Shown here one piece after another: positions 1-9,179 of a stretch of 64,000 bases of DNA. A program made the translations under genes and the position numbers. Below the pieces are notes generated by a model, which made no database searches, was not told the DNA's origin, and saw only the letters and a list, made by a program, of their open reading frames with translations. The DNA is from Chryseobacterium sp. c4a (GTDB lineage Bacteria > Bacteroidota > Bacteroidia > Flavobacteriales > Weeksellaceae). How positions within the stretch are numbered: the first letter of the stretch is position 1; each line of letters opens with the position of its first letter. Location of the stretch: positions 56,596 through 120,595 of the forward strand of contig NZ_WXVU01000020.1 of assembly GCF_009900745.1 (NCBI RefSeq), in the 5' to 3' direction.

Positions 1-341
1 AATATAACACTGAACAACACTGCCGTAAAATTGTTCATCAAAAAGATAAATAAAGCTTTTTCTACCATGCTCAATCCCTTGATCTTTGAAAGGATGTTCT
101 GCTGGCCGCTGTAATCCATTAAAAGAACAGAAATAATTACTGAAGTATATACAGAGAGCTTGATGGGAGACAGATAATCATGAAAGCGTTCAGTTTTTTC
201 CTTTTCCATTTCATGAACGGGCAGGTCATAACAACGCCGGGAATCCTGAAACAATTTGAAAATTGTCACCGGTACCAGCAATATTTCAATAATGATCTGA
301 AGACATAGCTTCTCAAAGCTGTCAATCAATTTTTCGAACAT
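1..341 (-). CDS. Hypothetical membrane protein, C-terminus outside window
   Basis: Reading the minus strand from an ATG at 341-339 gives an open frame of 113 codons that runs off the window edge without a stop, so only the N-terminal part is visible. It starts MFEKLIDSFEKLCLQIIIE and has three hydrophobic segments at about residues 14-30, 61-75 and 94-113, separated by a charged stretch (about 44-58). This suggests a multi-pass inner-membrane protein. I do not recognise the family. It runs in the same direction as the cupin gene at 430-1320 and lies about 90 bases downstream of it, so the two could share a transcript. Confidence 0.7.
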   Translation of the reverse strand, partial: MFEKLIDSFEKLCLQIIIEILLVPVTIFKLFQDSRRCYDLPVHEMEKEKTERFHDYLSPIKLSVYTSVIISVLLMDYSGQQNILSKIKGLSMVEKALFIFLMNNFTAVLFSVI

Positions 342-429
342 ACACGAGGTATTAAGGGAACGGGTTCACTATGCAATTTAATCATTTTTTAAATTGCATA
401 TCGCATAATACCAGTGAATTAAAGGCTAT

Positions 430-1320
430 TTATTTTGGAAGTCCTTTTTTTAGGGCAATATTCGCTTTTTCTACAGATTTTCTTTCCTTCCAGTCCATGT
501 ATCTTTTTTTATACCTTCCTTTCATGAAATTATCAAAGTTTCGTTGAATAGCCAGATTCCATAAAGAATGAGCTTTTACTGCCCAGCTTTTATCCCATGC
601 ACGAAGAGAAAGAGAGAAAGAACCATCCAGATATTTCATCCAGTGCCACCATCCGGTAGGCATAAATAGGGTATCTCCATGTTCCAGGTAGCATTCTATC
701 CCTTCAATACCGTCTAGCGCAGGAAATTTTTCAAAATCGGGATTGGCAATGTCATAGTCTTCCAGAGCATAAGTAGCATAAGGAAGTTTATACAAACGGG
801 TTTTCCATTTGTATTCGAAAAGAAGGACATGCTTTCTTCCGTTGAAATGGGTATGGAAGATATGAGGCATATCGATATCATAATGAAGGAATGTCACAGA
901 GCCTTTACCACCGAAGAACATACTCGGATATTTATCCAGAAATCCTCCCATTAGGTTTTTAGGCGGGATATAATCATTAAGCAGCTTAGGAGCGAATTTA
1001 ATAGGATCAAAAAAGAAAATTCTCAGATCTGTAGGTTCACGCTGAATAAGATCTACATATTCTCCAAAAGGCATTTTGGTAGTAGGGGTATTGATAGGAG
1101 CAGCAGGATCAGCTTTAGCACTGTCATATAAAGGGACAACTACATCGCCTACTACTTCTTTCATGTACTCCATTGTCCATTTTTGATATGCAGGCCAATT
1201 TCTAGCCATGTTCCTGATAACCACTGGTTTGCGTGGTTTTAAGTATTTTTCACGGAATTCTTCCTGTGAAATGTCATCTACAATATCAATTGGTTTAAGG
1301 AGTATGCCCATTCGTTTCAA
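430..1320 (-). CDS. Cupin-like (JmjC/cupin_8 fold) protein
   Basis: 296 aa. The C-terminal two thirds match the cupin_8/JmjC type of Fe(II)/2-oxoglutarate-dependent oxygenase. The HxD iron-binding pair is at H146-Y-D148 and the distal histidine is probably H226, in the segment GDTLFMPTGWWHW, typical of cupin_8 proteins. The N-terminal part (about residues 15-60, with KPVVIRNMARNWPA) is the usual opening strand of the family. In other bacteria members are annotated as asparaginyl or lysyl hydroxylase-like proteins, but the substrate here is unknown. No signal peptide is seen, so it is probably cytoplasmic. ATG at residue 4 is an alternative start. Fold and metal site are well supported; the exact reaction is not. 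Confidence 0.9.
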   Translation of the reverse strand: MKRMGILLKPIDIVDDISQEEFREKYLKPRKPVVIRNMARNWPAYQKWTMEYMKEVVGDVVVPLYDSAKADPAAPINTPTTKMPFGEYVDLIQREPTDLRIFFFDPIKFAPKLLNDYIPPKNLMGGFLDKYPSMFFGGKGSVTFLHYDIDMPHIFHTHFNGRKHVLLFEYKWKTRLYKLPYATYALEDYDIANPDFEKFPALDGIEGIECYLEHGDTLFMPTGWWHWMKYLDGSFSLSLRAWDKSWAVKAHSLWNLAIQRNFDNFMKGRYKKRYMDWKERKSVEKANIALKKGLPK

Positions 1321-1577
1321 TTATACAGCTAAAGTATTAATAATTTATGATAAAAAATAGAAATAATTTCGTTTATCTGGAATTAATATAAATAAATAAA
1401 AAGATAAGATGAATATTTTTTATGTAAAGCCTTTATTAATAGCACTGTTTGAGTGATTTTTATCTAAAAATAAATTTAATTCCATGAGAGAATAATATAG
1501 GAGGGTGAGAGAATAGTATGTATCTTGTGTTAATCTCAAAATAGGTTTGTAGAAACAAAAATAAAAGAAATAAAAAG

Positions 1578-1850
1578 ATGGAAAAGACCGAAGAATATTT
1601 TGACTCTGTTTTTGATAAAGTATACACTACAGAGACATCTCTTGATCAGCTTATAGAAAATTTAAAAAAAGAAGGCTTATCTCAGGGAGAATCTCACTTT
1701 TTGATTAGCCGAAGATTGAGAGACCAGTATACCTTTGGGGAAGTGAGAAGACATATTGTGCATGCTCCCTGCTGGTCAGAAAGTCTGGCACAAAACTATG
1801 CTATTGATGATGAGTTTGCCAATTTTTTTCAGAACGAAGAGGGAGATTAG
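1578..1850 (+). CDS. Hypothetical protein
   Basis: A 90-aa soluble protein with an acidic C-terminus (ending NEEGD) and no signal peptide or membrane segment. No family is recognised. It opens a run of short same-strand genes (1578-3539) of similar base composition separated by 40-65 bases. The ATG at 1578 sits behind an A-rich leader, as is usual in Bacteroidota. That it is a gene rests on an uninterrupted frame and ordinary amino-acid use; no function can be assigned. Confidence 0.7.
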   Translation: MEKTEEYFDSVFDKVYTTETSLDQLIENLKKEGLSQGESHFLISRRLRDQYTFGEVRRHIVHAPCWSESLAQNYAIDDEFANFFQNEEGD

Positions 1851-1894
1851 CGATTTCCTTTTTGGGCTTAAACATTTAAACTTATAACCATATT

Positions 1895-2161
1895 ATGTAC
1901 CTTATCATACTTATTCTGTTTTTGGTTCCTTACATTGTTTCCTATTTCTTGTATAAGAGGAGAATAAACTGGTACAAAATAGGAGTTGCTTTATCATTTC
2001 TATTTTGGATTACCTCTATCATAGCAGTAACTCTTGCAGACAAATTCATTACAGATATTGACCTTTCTTTTATATTTTATTATATCTGGATGTTTTGGTT
2101 TTATCTGGGATTATTAGGTGTGTGTGCAGTATTCTGGCTATATACAATCATAAAGAAATAA
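1895..2161 (+). CDS. Small three-helix membrane protein
   Basis: 88 aa, strongly hydrophobic, with predicted transmembrane segments at about residues 1-16, 28-48 and 57-85, and basic residues in the first loop (YKRRINWYK). No known family is recognised. It lies 44 bases behind the 90-aa gene at 1578 and 44 bases before another small membrane protein of the same length, so the three are probably cotranscribed. Small membrane proteins of this kind occur in Bacteroidota accessory islands, sometimes as immunity proteins, but nothing in the sequence shows that role here. Confidence 0.65.
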   Translation: MYLIILILFLVPYIVSYFLYKRRINWYKIGVALSFLFWITSIIAVTLADKFITDIDLSFIFYYIWMFWFYLGLLGVCAVFWLYTIIKK

Positions 2162-2205
2162 TGGAGTAACTTTATTTAAAAACAACACATGACTAAAAAA
2201 CCGGA

Positions 2206-2472
2206 ATGAAAAACAAGCAAACGATGCGAAAGAATAGTATAAAAATTTTCATTTTAAATGTATTACTGCTTTCTGTGTTGGCATGTGCTTTAGGACTTGC
2301 AGATGATGCTTTTCATCTGGTTTATACGTCAGATAATATTTTCATTTATTGTATCAATGCAATAAAGTATTGTCTGTTTTGGGTGCTTCCTTATTGGTGG
2401 GCGATGATCATAGCTGGTGCTGTCATATTGACTATTTTATATGAAGTTATCAGAAAGATTATTATGAAATAG
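2206..2472 (+). CDS. Small membrane protein
   Basis: 88 aa with a basic N-terminus (MKNKQTMRKNSIK), a hydrophobic segment at about residues 12-30, a short polar loop and a second long hydrophobic region at about 44-82 that could form two helices. ATG at residue 7 is a possible alternative start. It resembles the preceding gene in size and hydrophobicity, but I see no clear sequence similarity between them. Function unknown. Confidence 0.62.
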   Translation: MKNKQTMRKNSIKIFILNVLLLSVLACALGLADDAFHLVYTSDNIFIYCINAIKYCLFWVLPYWWAMIIAGAVILTILYEVIRKIIMK

Positions 2473-2535
2473 TAAAACATTGGATATTATTTCTATTACC
2501 ATATTAGCGTTTTTAGAACTTATAAAATAACCAAC

Positions 2536-2940
2536 ATGCATCTGGAAAAAGGTAAACTGTATATTGTAAATGATCATGATTTCACAAAGTCCGAGCATCT
2601 TAAAAGTGACTTAAAGAAGCATTTTGGGAAATACATATTCCTGAATTTTCCGGATGAGAATTCATTAAAAGTATATTCTTATTATGAGAAGATGAAGAAT
2701 CGTTCCATTAAAGAGGTAAAAAGAGAGATAAGTCTTATCATCGGGGAAGATTTTGAACTAGAAGATGCAGAATATTCTGAAAAGGTGATGGTTGTTTCCT
2801 ATCTTTTATTACAGGAAAATACCGCTTTGGTAGTTCATACAGCAGGAATGTCATGGCATTCGATAGATTGTTTTAAAGAAAGATTTATAAAGATAGCAGC
2901 CTTTTTAGATCGAATAGTAATCGTATATAATAACAAATGA
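2536..2940 (+). CDS. Hypothetical protein, coupled to the next gene
   Basis: 134-aa soluble protein without signal peptide or membrane segment. Its stop overlaps the start of the following gene (ATGA, 4 bases), so the two are very probably translationally coupled and functionally linked. The alternating hydrophobic/charged pattern (YIFLNFPDE, KVMVVSYLLLQ, IAAFLDRIVIVY) suggests an alpha/beta fold. I do not recognise a family. The coupling to a DUF4279-like protein recalls small immunity-type gene pairs, but this is inference only. Confidence 0.7.
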   Translation: MHLEKGKLYIVNDHDFTKSEHLKSDLKKHFGKYIFLNFPDENSLKVYSYYEKMKNRSIKEVKREISLIIGEDFELEDAEYSEKVMVVSYLLLQENTALVVHTAGMSWHSIDCFKERFIKIAAFLDRIVIVYNNK

Positions 2941-3269
2941 CAGAGTATGTATTAAAAATAAAAGCTCCTAAAGAGCTTTTCCCTCAGATAACCACTATTT
3001 TGGGCGTGAAACCCAGTAAAACAGATTATGACTGGGAACTTTCTGTTCAGGAAAGTGATAAAGTATTTATCAGGGCAATTCCTTATTTTATATCGCTTAT
3101 TGAACATAAAATTAGTGAATTGGAAAAAATAGGGATTATTGGAGGATCTGTTTCGGTATGGCTTTATAAAGTATATGCAGGACAATGCAATATGGAATTT
3201 TCCCCTGATGAAATGAGGCTGTTGGCAGATCATAATATGGCATTATGCGTGTCCTGTTGGGAAGAGTAA
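2937..3269 (+). CDS. DUF4279-like protein
   Basis: 110 aa. The layout recalls DUF4279: an early strand followed by LGVKPSKTDYDWELS, a helix ending ISELEKIGIIGG, a central strand VSVWLYKV, then a helix with FSPDEMRLLADHNMALCVSC. DUF4279 proteins are often found near polymorphic toxins and are thought to be immunity-related, but the family is poorly characterised. The ATG overlaps the stop of the preceding gene by 4 bases. Family placement is by eye and moderate; a profile search would settle it. Confidence 0.65.
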   Translation: MTEYVLKIKAPKELFPQITTILGVKPSKTDYDWELSVQESDKVFIRAIPYFISLIEHKISELEKIGIIGGSVSVWLYKVYAGQCNMEFSPDEMRLLADHNMALCVSCWEE

Positions 3270-3335
3270 ATCATCCATAACATCTGCACACTATGAAAAA
3301 ATAGATAACCTGAGTAAACAATAAATAAAAATAAA

Positions 3336-3539
3336 ATGAATTTGATAGATATATTTGCCGGATATACAATAGATCTCTTATCAGCGGTCATTTTGTTTAT
3401 CTTTTTCAATGATCAAAAGTTGTCTTTTAATCTATTCTGCAGTGAAAAAAAGAAAGAAATAAGAAGATTGTCCTGGGGATTTATTATTATTTCAATTGTT
3501 ATATTGATATGGGGTCTAGGGTATAAGGATACGAATTAA
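3336..3539 (+). CDS. Small membrane protein
   Basis: 67 aa with two predicted transmembrane helices, about residues 8-25 and 45-62, joined by a basic loop (SEKKKEIRRLS) that would face the cytoplasm. No recognised family. It is the last of the small same-strand genes that start at 1578; the next gene (M1 peptidase) has its own promoter-like element and is separated by a REP-like sequence. Confidence 0.55.
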   Translation: MNLIDIFAGYTIDLLSAVILFIFFNDQKLSFNLFCSEKKKEIRRLSWGFIIISIVILIWGLGYKDTN

Positions 3540-3555
3540 AAAATAATTTTTACTG

Positions 3556-3594
3556 TCCCAAAGCTGGTGCGAGTGTCACACCCGTGTCCCGCTA
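3556..3594. repeat. REP-like palindromic remnant
   Basis: A GC-richer stretch in an AT-rich gap, with the imperfect palindrome GCGAGTGTCACACCCGTG followed by TCCCGC. A second short palindrome of similar flavour (GAGCATCATGCTC next to GTCCCTCG) lies at about 63232-63255. These look like degenerate members of a dispersed repetitive extragenic palindrome family, but with two weak copies in this window that is inference. Confidence 0.35.
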
Positions 3595-3601
3595 AAATAC
3601 T

Positions 3602-3609
3602 TATATTTG
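3602..3609 (+). promoter_or_regulatory. Candidate -7 element (TAnnTTTG)
   Basis: TATATTTG matches the Bacteroidota -7 consensus TAnnTTTG exactly and ends only four bases before the ATG of the M1 peptidase gene at 3614. If used, transcription would begin at or next to the start codon and give a leaderless or nearly leaderless message. No clear -33 TTTG is visible, which lowers confidence. Confidence 0.35.
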
Positions 3610-3613
3610 ATGT

Positions 3614-6181
3614 ATGAAAAAAGTACGTCTGTTAGCATTATTTCTTGTTATTTTCAACAGTGGTTACCATGCCCAAATGAAATCTTCATCTAAGATCGAA
3701 TCTGGAGTATCTTATGAACTGGCTCAGTGGAGAAAAAGTACATTAAGTGATATTCAATATGAACTCAACCTGAAAATTCCTGAAAGTAAATCAGAAAGAA
3801 TTGCAGGAACTGAAGTGCTTACATTTACTTATAAGAAACAAAATGAAACAGCATTACTAATAGACTTTAAAGAAGACCCTACTTCGCTTTTATCAGTATC
3901 AGTGAATGGGAAAACAATAAAACCGATTCTGGAAAATGAACATGTAGTTGTTGATGCTCAATACCTGAAATCGGGTTCCAATCAGATTCATTTTAATTTT
4001 TTGGCAGGAGATGGAGCATTGAACAGACGTGACGGTTATCTGTATGCTTTATTTGTACCAGACCGTGCAAGAACCATGTTTCCGTGTTTTGATCAGCCCA
4101 ATCTGAAGGCAAAATATTCACTAAAGCTGACAATTCCTGAAAAATGGAGTGCAATATCCAACGGAAAACTAGAGGATACTTTTGTGCAACAAGGACAGAA
4201 AACATTAAAGTTTAATCAGTCAGATTTACTTCCAACGTATCTGTTTTCTTTTGCAGCCGGAGATTTTAAAAATCATACAGAGAGAATCAGTCAGCAGGAT
4301 TCAAGAATGTTATACCGCGAAACCGATTCTGTGAAGATTAAAAACAGCATGGATTCTATTTTCTCAATATACCGAAATTCTCTTGCTTATTATGAAAAAT
4401 GGACAGGCATCAAGCATCCTTTCCAGAAGCATGGGATGGCTGTTATTCCGGATTTTCAATTCGGAGGTATGGAACATCCGGGTGCTATATTATTTAAGAA
4501 CTCCGTTTTGTTTTTAGATAAAAATACAACACAGAACCAACTCAACAGCCGTTCTAATCTTATTGCTCATGAAGTAGCCCATCTTTGGTTTGGTGATATG
4601 GTAACGATGGATTGGTTTAATGATGTGTGGATGAAAGAAGTTTTTGCCAATTTTATGGCAGATAAAAGTACCGGAGCTTCCACTGATAAAAGTGTATATG
4701 ATCTCAAATTTTTAACAGCCCATTATCCAGCGGCTTATTCTGTAGATCGTACTTTGGGAGCAAATCCAATTCGTCAGGTTTTAGATAATCTGCAAAATGC
4801 GGGGATGATGTATGGGCCAATTATTTATGATAAAGCTCCGATTATGATGCGACAATTGGAATTATTAATAGGAGAAGACGTTTTCCGAAAAGGAGTAAGC
4901 GAATACCTATCAAAATATGCCTACAATAATGCCAGCTGGCCGGATCTTATTACGATACTTGACAAACATACCCCAAAAGACCTGCAGAGTTGGAATAAAG
5001 TATGGGTGAATGATCCCGGAAGACCTCTTGTCGATTATAATATACAATACAAAGGCGAAAAAATAGAACGCTTTACCGTTTTTCAGAAACCTGAATATGG
5101 AAAAGAACAAAAATCTTGGCCACAGGAGTTTGAAATCAGTTTATTTTATACAGACCGGGTTGAAAAAGTTAATGTAAAGCTAGAAGGAAAACAACAGGAT
5201 ATTTCCGAATTAAAAGGGAAAACGAAACCTTTGTTTATCCTGCAAAATTCATCGGGAATAGGCTATGGCGTATTCAAAACAGATAAAGCGGTGATCTCAA
5301 ATTTTTCCTTAGTGAAAGATCCGATTAGTCGTGCCAGTGCTTATATTTCCCTATATGAGAATATGCTGAATAGCTCAGGAGTTGAGACTCAGGACTTATT
5401 AAGCTTTTTTGCAGAGCAGTTGCCAAAAGAAACTACAGAACTGAACCTTCGCTTAATTACCGGATATCTTACCTCTATTTATTGGAATTTCCTCCCTGAA
5501 AATGCCAGATTGAAAGAATCTGCAAATATTGAGGAAAAACTGTGGAAAGCTTTACAGGTACAGACCGCAAAAAATAATAAGAAGATTATGTTTGATGCTT
5601 ACCAGGATATTTTCCAGTCACAGCAAGCATATGATACTTTGTATAAAATCTGGAAATCGAAGACACCACCACAAGATGTATCTCTTAATGATGAAGATTT
5701 CACAAACCTGGCTCTTGCTTTGTCCTTGCGAAATTCAAATAATAAAGAGTTACTGAATGAACAGCTGACAAGAATTGAAAACCCCGATCGCATCACCCGT
5801 TTTAAGATTATTATGCAAGCTGCTTCTTCCGATCAGAAAGTGCGTGATGATTTCTTCAATGGGCTTATGCAAAAACAGAACAGAACCAATGAATCAGCTG
5901 TTGGGGCTGCATTAAGTTATCTGCATCATCCGCTAAGACAGCAAACTTCTGTTCACTATCTTCCTAAAACTTTAGATATTCTGCAGGAAATCCAACAGAC
6001 AGGAGCTATATTTTTTCCGGATAATTGGCTTCGTTCCACCTTTAGCAGTTATCAGGATCCCAAAGCGCTTGAAGCGGTCAGTCAATTCCTTTTGAAAAAC
6101 CCTGATTACAACAGTATTTTAAAAAATAAAATCTTACAGGCAACGGACAATTTGAGGAGAGCCCAGACCCTTTTAAAATAA
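3614..6181 (+). CDS. M1 family aminopeptidase
   Basis: 855 aa, secreted zinc aminopeptidase of the gluzincin M1 family, which removes N-terminal residues from peptides. A signal peptide covers about residues 1-20 (ending GYHAQ). The catalytic zinc site is HEVAH at 319-323 with the third ligand E342 in WMKEVFANF, the expected 18-residue spacing. The exopeptidase GxMEN-type motif is present as GGMEH at 284-288, so the usual final Asn is replaced by His. The N-terminal beta domain, catalytic domain and helical C-terminal domain (from about 540) give a normal family length. It is probably periplasmic or outer-membrane associated and acts in peptide scavenging. The next gene starts 12 bases downstream and may be cotranscribed. 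Confidence 0.95.
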   Translation: MKKVRLLALFLVIFNSGYHAQMKSSSKIESGVSYELAQWRKSTLSDIQYELNLKIPESKSERIAGTEVLTFTYKKQNETALLIDFKEDPTSLLSVSVNGKTIKPILENEHVVVDAQYLKSGSNQIHFNFLAGDGALNRRDGYLYALFVPDRARTMFPCFDQPNLKAKYSLKLTIPEKWSAISNGKLEDTFVQQGQKTLKFNQSDLLPTYLFSFAAGDFKNHTERISQQDSRMLYRETDSVKIKNSMDSIFSIYRNSLAYYEKWTGIKHPFQKHGMAVIPDFQFGGMEHPGAILFKNSVLFLDKNTTQNQLNSRSNLIAHEVAHLWFGDMVTMDWFNDVWMKEVFANFMADKSTGASTDKSVYDLKFLTAHYPAAYSVDRTLGANPIRQVLDNLQNAGMMYGPIIYDKAPIMMRQLELLIGEDVFRKGVSEYLSKYAYNNASWPDLITILDKHTPKDLQSWNKVWVNDPGRPLVDYNIQYKGEKIERFTVFQKPEYGKEQKSWPQEFEISLFYTDRVEKVNVKLEGKQQDISELKGKTKPLFILQNSSGIGYGVFKTDKAVISNFSLVKDPISRASAYISLYENMLNSSGVETQDLLSFFAEQLPKETTELNLRLITGYLTSIYWNFLPENARLKESANIEEKLWKALQVQTAKNNKKIMFDAYQDIFQSQQAYDTLYKIWKSKTPPQDVSLNDEDFTNLALALSLRNSNNKELLNEQLTRIENPDRITRFKIIMQAASSDQKVRDDFFNGLMQKQNRTNESAVGAALSYLHHPLRQQTSVHYLPKTLDILQEIQQTGAIFFPDNWLRSTFSSYQDPKALEAVSQFLLKNPDYNSILKNKILQATDNLRRAQTLLK

Positions 6182-6193
6182 GATGTAAACAAT

Positions 6194-6844
6194 TTGTATA
6201 TGAAGTATTATGCAGATGTAAATAACTATTATTTGGCAAAATATCTGGATTCTAAAGACCTTGGGCAGTTTACAAGTTCGTGGGTATTTTATGATCGTGA
6301 TGAAGAATTCAGACTTGCAGAATTATTAAATATTAATGGAAATGTTTTCTCGTTTCTATGGGAATATGGAAATAAAACTCTTCTGGAAAAAATTGATCAA
6401 TGGAAGAGAGCTTTCAGAAGGCATAGTATTGAGCTTCCATTCGATATAACATTCAGGTACAAAGACTATATTTCTTCAGGTAGAAAAGTGTATCTGGATA
6501 TGATAGAATCCGATTATGCTGTTGCTGACAGAGCATTTAATACATATTCTGCCTTTAATATCGCCCGTAATCTAACCCAGTTTATCGTTGATGAAACAAT
6601 GCATATAGACGATCTCGATTTACATTTTCTTGATGCTGATAGCACTTCAGTCCGTCTAAAGAAGGGTATTGAAATGGTAGGACTTGAAGGGATAAATGCA
6701 ATAATTTTAAATGGATATCATCACCGAGGAGATTTGATAAAAGTATTCATTCACAAAAAAGGAGATCTTTTTTTACCTGAAAAGAAATGCCTGGAACAAA
6801 ATATTTTTGAAAATATATATGTAGCAAATTCTCTTGGTTGGTAA
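6194..6844 (+). CDS. Hypothetical protein
   Basis: 216 aa, soluble, no signal peptide. The start at 6194 (MYMKYYADV) has an alternative ATG two codons in. It lies 12 bases behind the M1 aminopeptidase and is probably read on the same message. The middle contains mixed helix and strand (KQ-poor, aromatic-rich) and the C-terminal part has a strand-like stretch DLIKVFIHKKGDLFLP. I recognise no family and assign no function. Confidence 0.75.
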   Translation: MYMKYYADVNNYYLAKYLDSKDLGQFTSSWVFYDRDEEFRLAELLNINGNVFSFLWEYGNKTLLEKIDQWKRAFRRHSIELPFDITFRYKDYISSGRKVYLDMIESDYAVADRAFNTYSAFNIARNLTQFIVDETMHIDDLDLHFLDADSTSVRLKKGIEMVGLEGINAIILNGYHHRGDLIKVFIHKKGDLFLPEKKCLEQNIFENIYVANSLGW

Positions 6845-7128
6845 TTGTTTTTTATTGCAAATATTTGGATATATGATATTAAAAATCATGCTTTACCATC
6901 ATTGAAAAGTAAGATTCTATACCTATACAATCATCCCAAATGTATAGTTTGAATTCCATCTTGATAATTTAAATTTTCAATTCTTTTTAGTAGAAAATAA
7001 TTAAAAGCAAATCATTTTGTTATTGAAAATTTACATTGTTTTTTCGGTTGTTTGATAACATTATTACCTTGCAAAAGGCGTTTAGTTTCTCAGAAAATGG
7101 CTATATTCGGCTTCATAAAAAAAATGAT

Positions 7129-8628
7129 ATGCAATTATATGAAGGGATTTCTGTGGGGTTGTATCTGTTATTGATGATAGGTATAGGCATATATTCTTAT
7201 AGAAAATCAACAAATAACTCGGAAGAGTTTTTAATTGGAGGAAGAAAAATGGGGGCAGCTGTTACGGCACTTTCTGCAGGAGCTGCTGATATGAGTGGTT
7301 GGCTGCTGATGGGAGTTCCAGGAGCAATGTACTTGTCTGGTATCTCCAGTTCATGGATCGCAATAGGTTTAACACTTGGAGCATTCCTCAATTACATTAT
7401 TGTCGCACCAAGACTTAGGATTTACACCGAAGTTGCCCAAAATGCGATTACATTACCAGTATTTTTTGAAAACAGGTTTAAAAACAAAAACCATCTTCTG
7501 AAGATTACATCTTCCATCTTTATTCTGGTATTTTTTACCCTTTATACGTCAGCAGGAATGGTATCCGGTGGAAAGTTGTTTGAATCGGCTTTCGGAATGG
7601 ATTATACAGTAGGGTTGCTCCTGACGAGTTTAGTAGTGGTTTTATATACTTTCTTAGGCGGTTTCCTGGCAGTAAGTCTTACGGACTTTGTACAGGGAAC
7701 GATCATGGTATTAGCTTTAGTGATTGTGCCAATTGTGGCTATTATCCAAATTGGAGGAGTAGGAGAGACATTATCCTTGATAGAGGCTAAAGATCCAAAA
7801 TATCTGGATTTATTCAGAGGAACCACTACAGTAAGTATTGTGTCTTTATTGGCTTGGGGGTTAGGATATTGTGGGCAGCCACATATTTTAGTTCGTTTTA
7901 TGGCGATTGATAAACCAAAAGATTTAATTAAAGCGAGAAGAATCGGGATTACATGGATGATCTTTACTGTGGCCGGAGCCTTAGCAATTGGTTTGGTTGG
8001 AATTGCTTACCTGCAAAAGTTCGATATTGAAACAATGATGAAGTTTGACGGATCAAAAACAGAAGCTGAAACTATTTTCATTTATTTCTCACGTATTCTG
8101 TTCCATCCGTTTATTGCAGGATTCCTGCTTACTGCGATTCTTGCAGCCGTAATGAGTACCATTTCATCTCAGCTATTGGTGACTTCAAGTTCATTAACGG
8201 AAGATATTTATAAAGCTTTCCTGAATAAAAAAGCAACTCCTAAACAACTGTTGGTGGCCAGCAGACTTTCTGTTTTATTAGTAGCGGTTATTGCTGTACT
8301 TTTATCATTAGACCCTAAAGACAGTATTCTTAATCTGGTTGGAAATGCTTGGGCAGGCTTCGGTTCAGCATTTGGGCCATTAATTCTGTTATCTCTTTTA
8401 TGGAAGAAAACAACGTGGCAGGGAGGATTTGCCGGAATGTTGGTAGGAGGAATAACAGTATTAGCATGGGTATATCTTCAGCATCCGTTGAAAGACTGGT
8501 ACGAGATCATTCCAGGATTTATTCTTTCCCTGCTTACCAATATTATCGTTTCCTTAGCTACTTATAAGCCTGATACGGTCATTGAAAGTGAATTTGATGA
8601 AGTTAAAAAAGTGATGCAGGAACTATAA
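7129..8628 (+). CDS. putP: Sodium/proline symporter
   Basis: 499 aa from the ATG at 7129 (MQLYEGISVGLYL). An upstream in-frame TTG at 7036 would add 31 residues that do not look like a membrane protein, so I prefer 7129, which gives the usual PutP length of about 500 aa. It belongs to the sodium:solute symporter family (SSS, LeuT fold). The PutP hallmark SAGAADMSGWLLMGVPGA lies in the second helix, where sodium and proline bind in E. coli PutP. About 13 hydrophobic helices are visible. Its role is Na+-coupled proline uptake across the inner membrane for nutrition and osmotic adaptation. It stands alone and is followed by a terminator. Confidence 0.93.
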   Translation: MQLYEGISVGLYLLLMIGIGIYSYRKSTNNSEEFLIGGRKMGAAVTALSAGAADMSGWLLMGVPGAMYLSGISSSWIAIGLTLGAFLNYIIVAPRLRIYTEVAQNAITLPVFFENRFKNKNHLLKITSSIFILVFFTLYTSAGMVSGGKLFESAFGMDYTVGLLLTSLVVVLYTFLGGFLAVSLTDFVQGTIMVLALVIVPIVAIIQIGGVGETLSLIEAKDPKYLDLFRGTTTVSIVSLLAWGLGYCGQPHILVRFMAIDKPKDLIKARRIGITWMIFTVAGALAIGLVGIAYLQKFDIETMMKFDGSKTEAETIFIYFSRILFHPFIAGFLLTAILAAVMSTISSQLLVTSSSLTEDIYKAFLNKKATPKQLLVASRLSVLLVAVIAVLLSLDPKDSILNLVGNAWAGFGSAFGPLILLSLLWKKTTWQGGFAGMLVGGITVLAWVYLQHPLKDWYEIIPGFILSLLTNIIVSLATYKPDTVIESEFDEVKKVMQEL

Positions 8629-8647
8629 TAGTAACCGTAATATAATA

Positions 8648-8686
8648 TAAACAAACCCTTGCTGTATAGTGAGGGTTTTGTTTTGG
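8648..8686 (+). terminator. Rho-independent terminator after putP
   Basis: Near-perfect stem AAACAAACCCT / AGGGTTTTGTTT separated by a short loop (TGCTGTATAGTG) and followed by T residues, 20 bases after the putP stop. Confidence 0.75.
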
Positions 8687-8827
8687 ATACCTTATTCTGA
8701 AAAATGTGGAATCATTAATAAAAGATATTGAAAATAGACGTAAATTTATCATTATGTTGTGGCGTTTTAAGAGTTGTCAAACAAATAGATATAGAATTAA
8801 AACCTTTGATCTCAATACAATATAAAG

Positions 8828-9073
8828 ATGGACAAACAGGATTTTATACAAGAACTTTTTAGTGCTTTATCCAGTTATAATCAATCAATACTGGAAAAGC
8901 TGTATGCAGTCATTCTAAAACATGATTATATGGATCTTAATCTTGATCGGTTTACCTTTGAAAAAGAAAAAGATACGATTAGAGTATCTGATGATGTCTA
9001 CTATAACGAAATAGGAAGCGTTGAAATGGGAAAAGATGAGTTTCTAAAAGAACTCTCAAAATTAATACATTAA
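8828..9073 (+). CDS. Hypothetical protein
   Basis: 81-aa soluble protein, helical N-terminus (DFIQELFSALSSYNQSILEKLY) and a charged C-terminal half. No signal peptide, membrane segment or recognised family. It is monocistronic between two terminators. A further 22-codon frame at 9078-9146 follows directly; it may be a truncated gene but is too short to call. Coding status rests on the clean frame and ATG. Confidence 0.6.
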   Translation: MDKQDFIQELFSALSSYNQSILEKLYAVILKHDYMDLNLDRFTFEKEKDTIRVSDDVYYNEIGSVEMGKDEFLKELSKLIH

Positions 9074-9152
9074 GCTTATGATTAATTTTAGATCCGTATT
9101 CAAAACGATTGGTAGATCAAATAAGCAAGATGATTACCTATTTTAAACTATA

Positions 9153-9179
9153 AAAGCCAATTATTAAAATTGGCTTTCT
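9153..9179. terminator. Bidirectional terminator
   Basis: Perfect 9-bp stem AAAGCCAAT / ATTGGCTTT around a short AT loop, A-tract on one side and T-tract on the other. It lies between convergent genes and overlaps the last codons of the minus-strand MBL gene. Confidence 0.7.

Noticed and set aside
7036..7128. N-terminal extension of PutP from a TTG
   Set aside because: Gives a polar leader unlike PutP; ATG at 7129 starts the family alignment.
9078..9146. 22-codon frame MINFRSVFKTIGRSNKQDDY... behind the 81-aa gene
   Set aside because: Too short to support as a gene; could be a truncated start but no family or context supports it.
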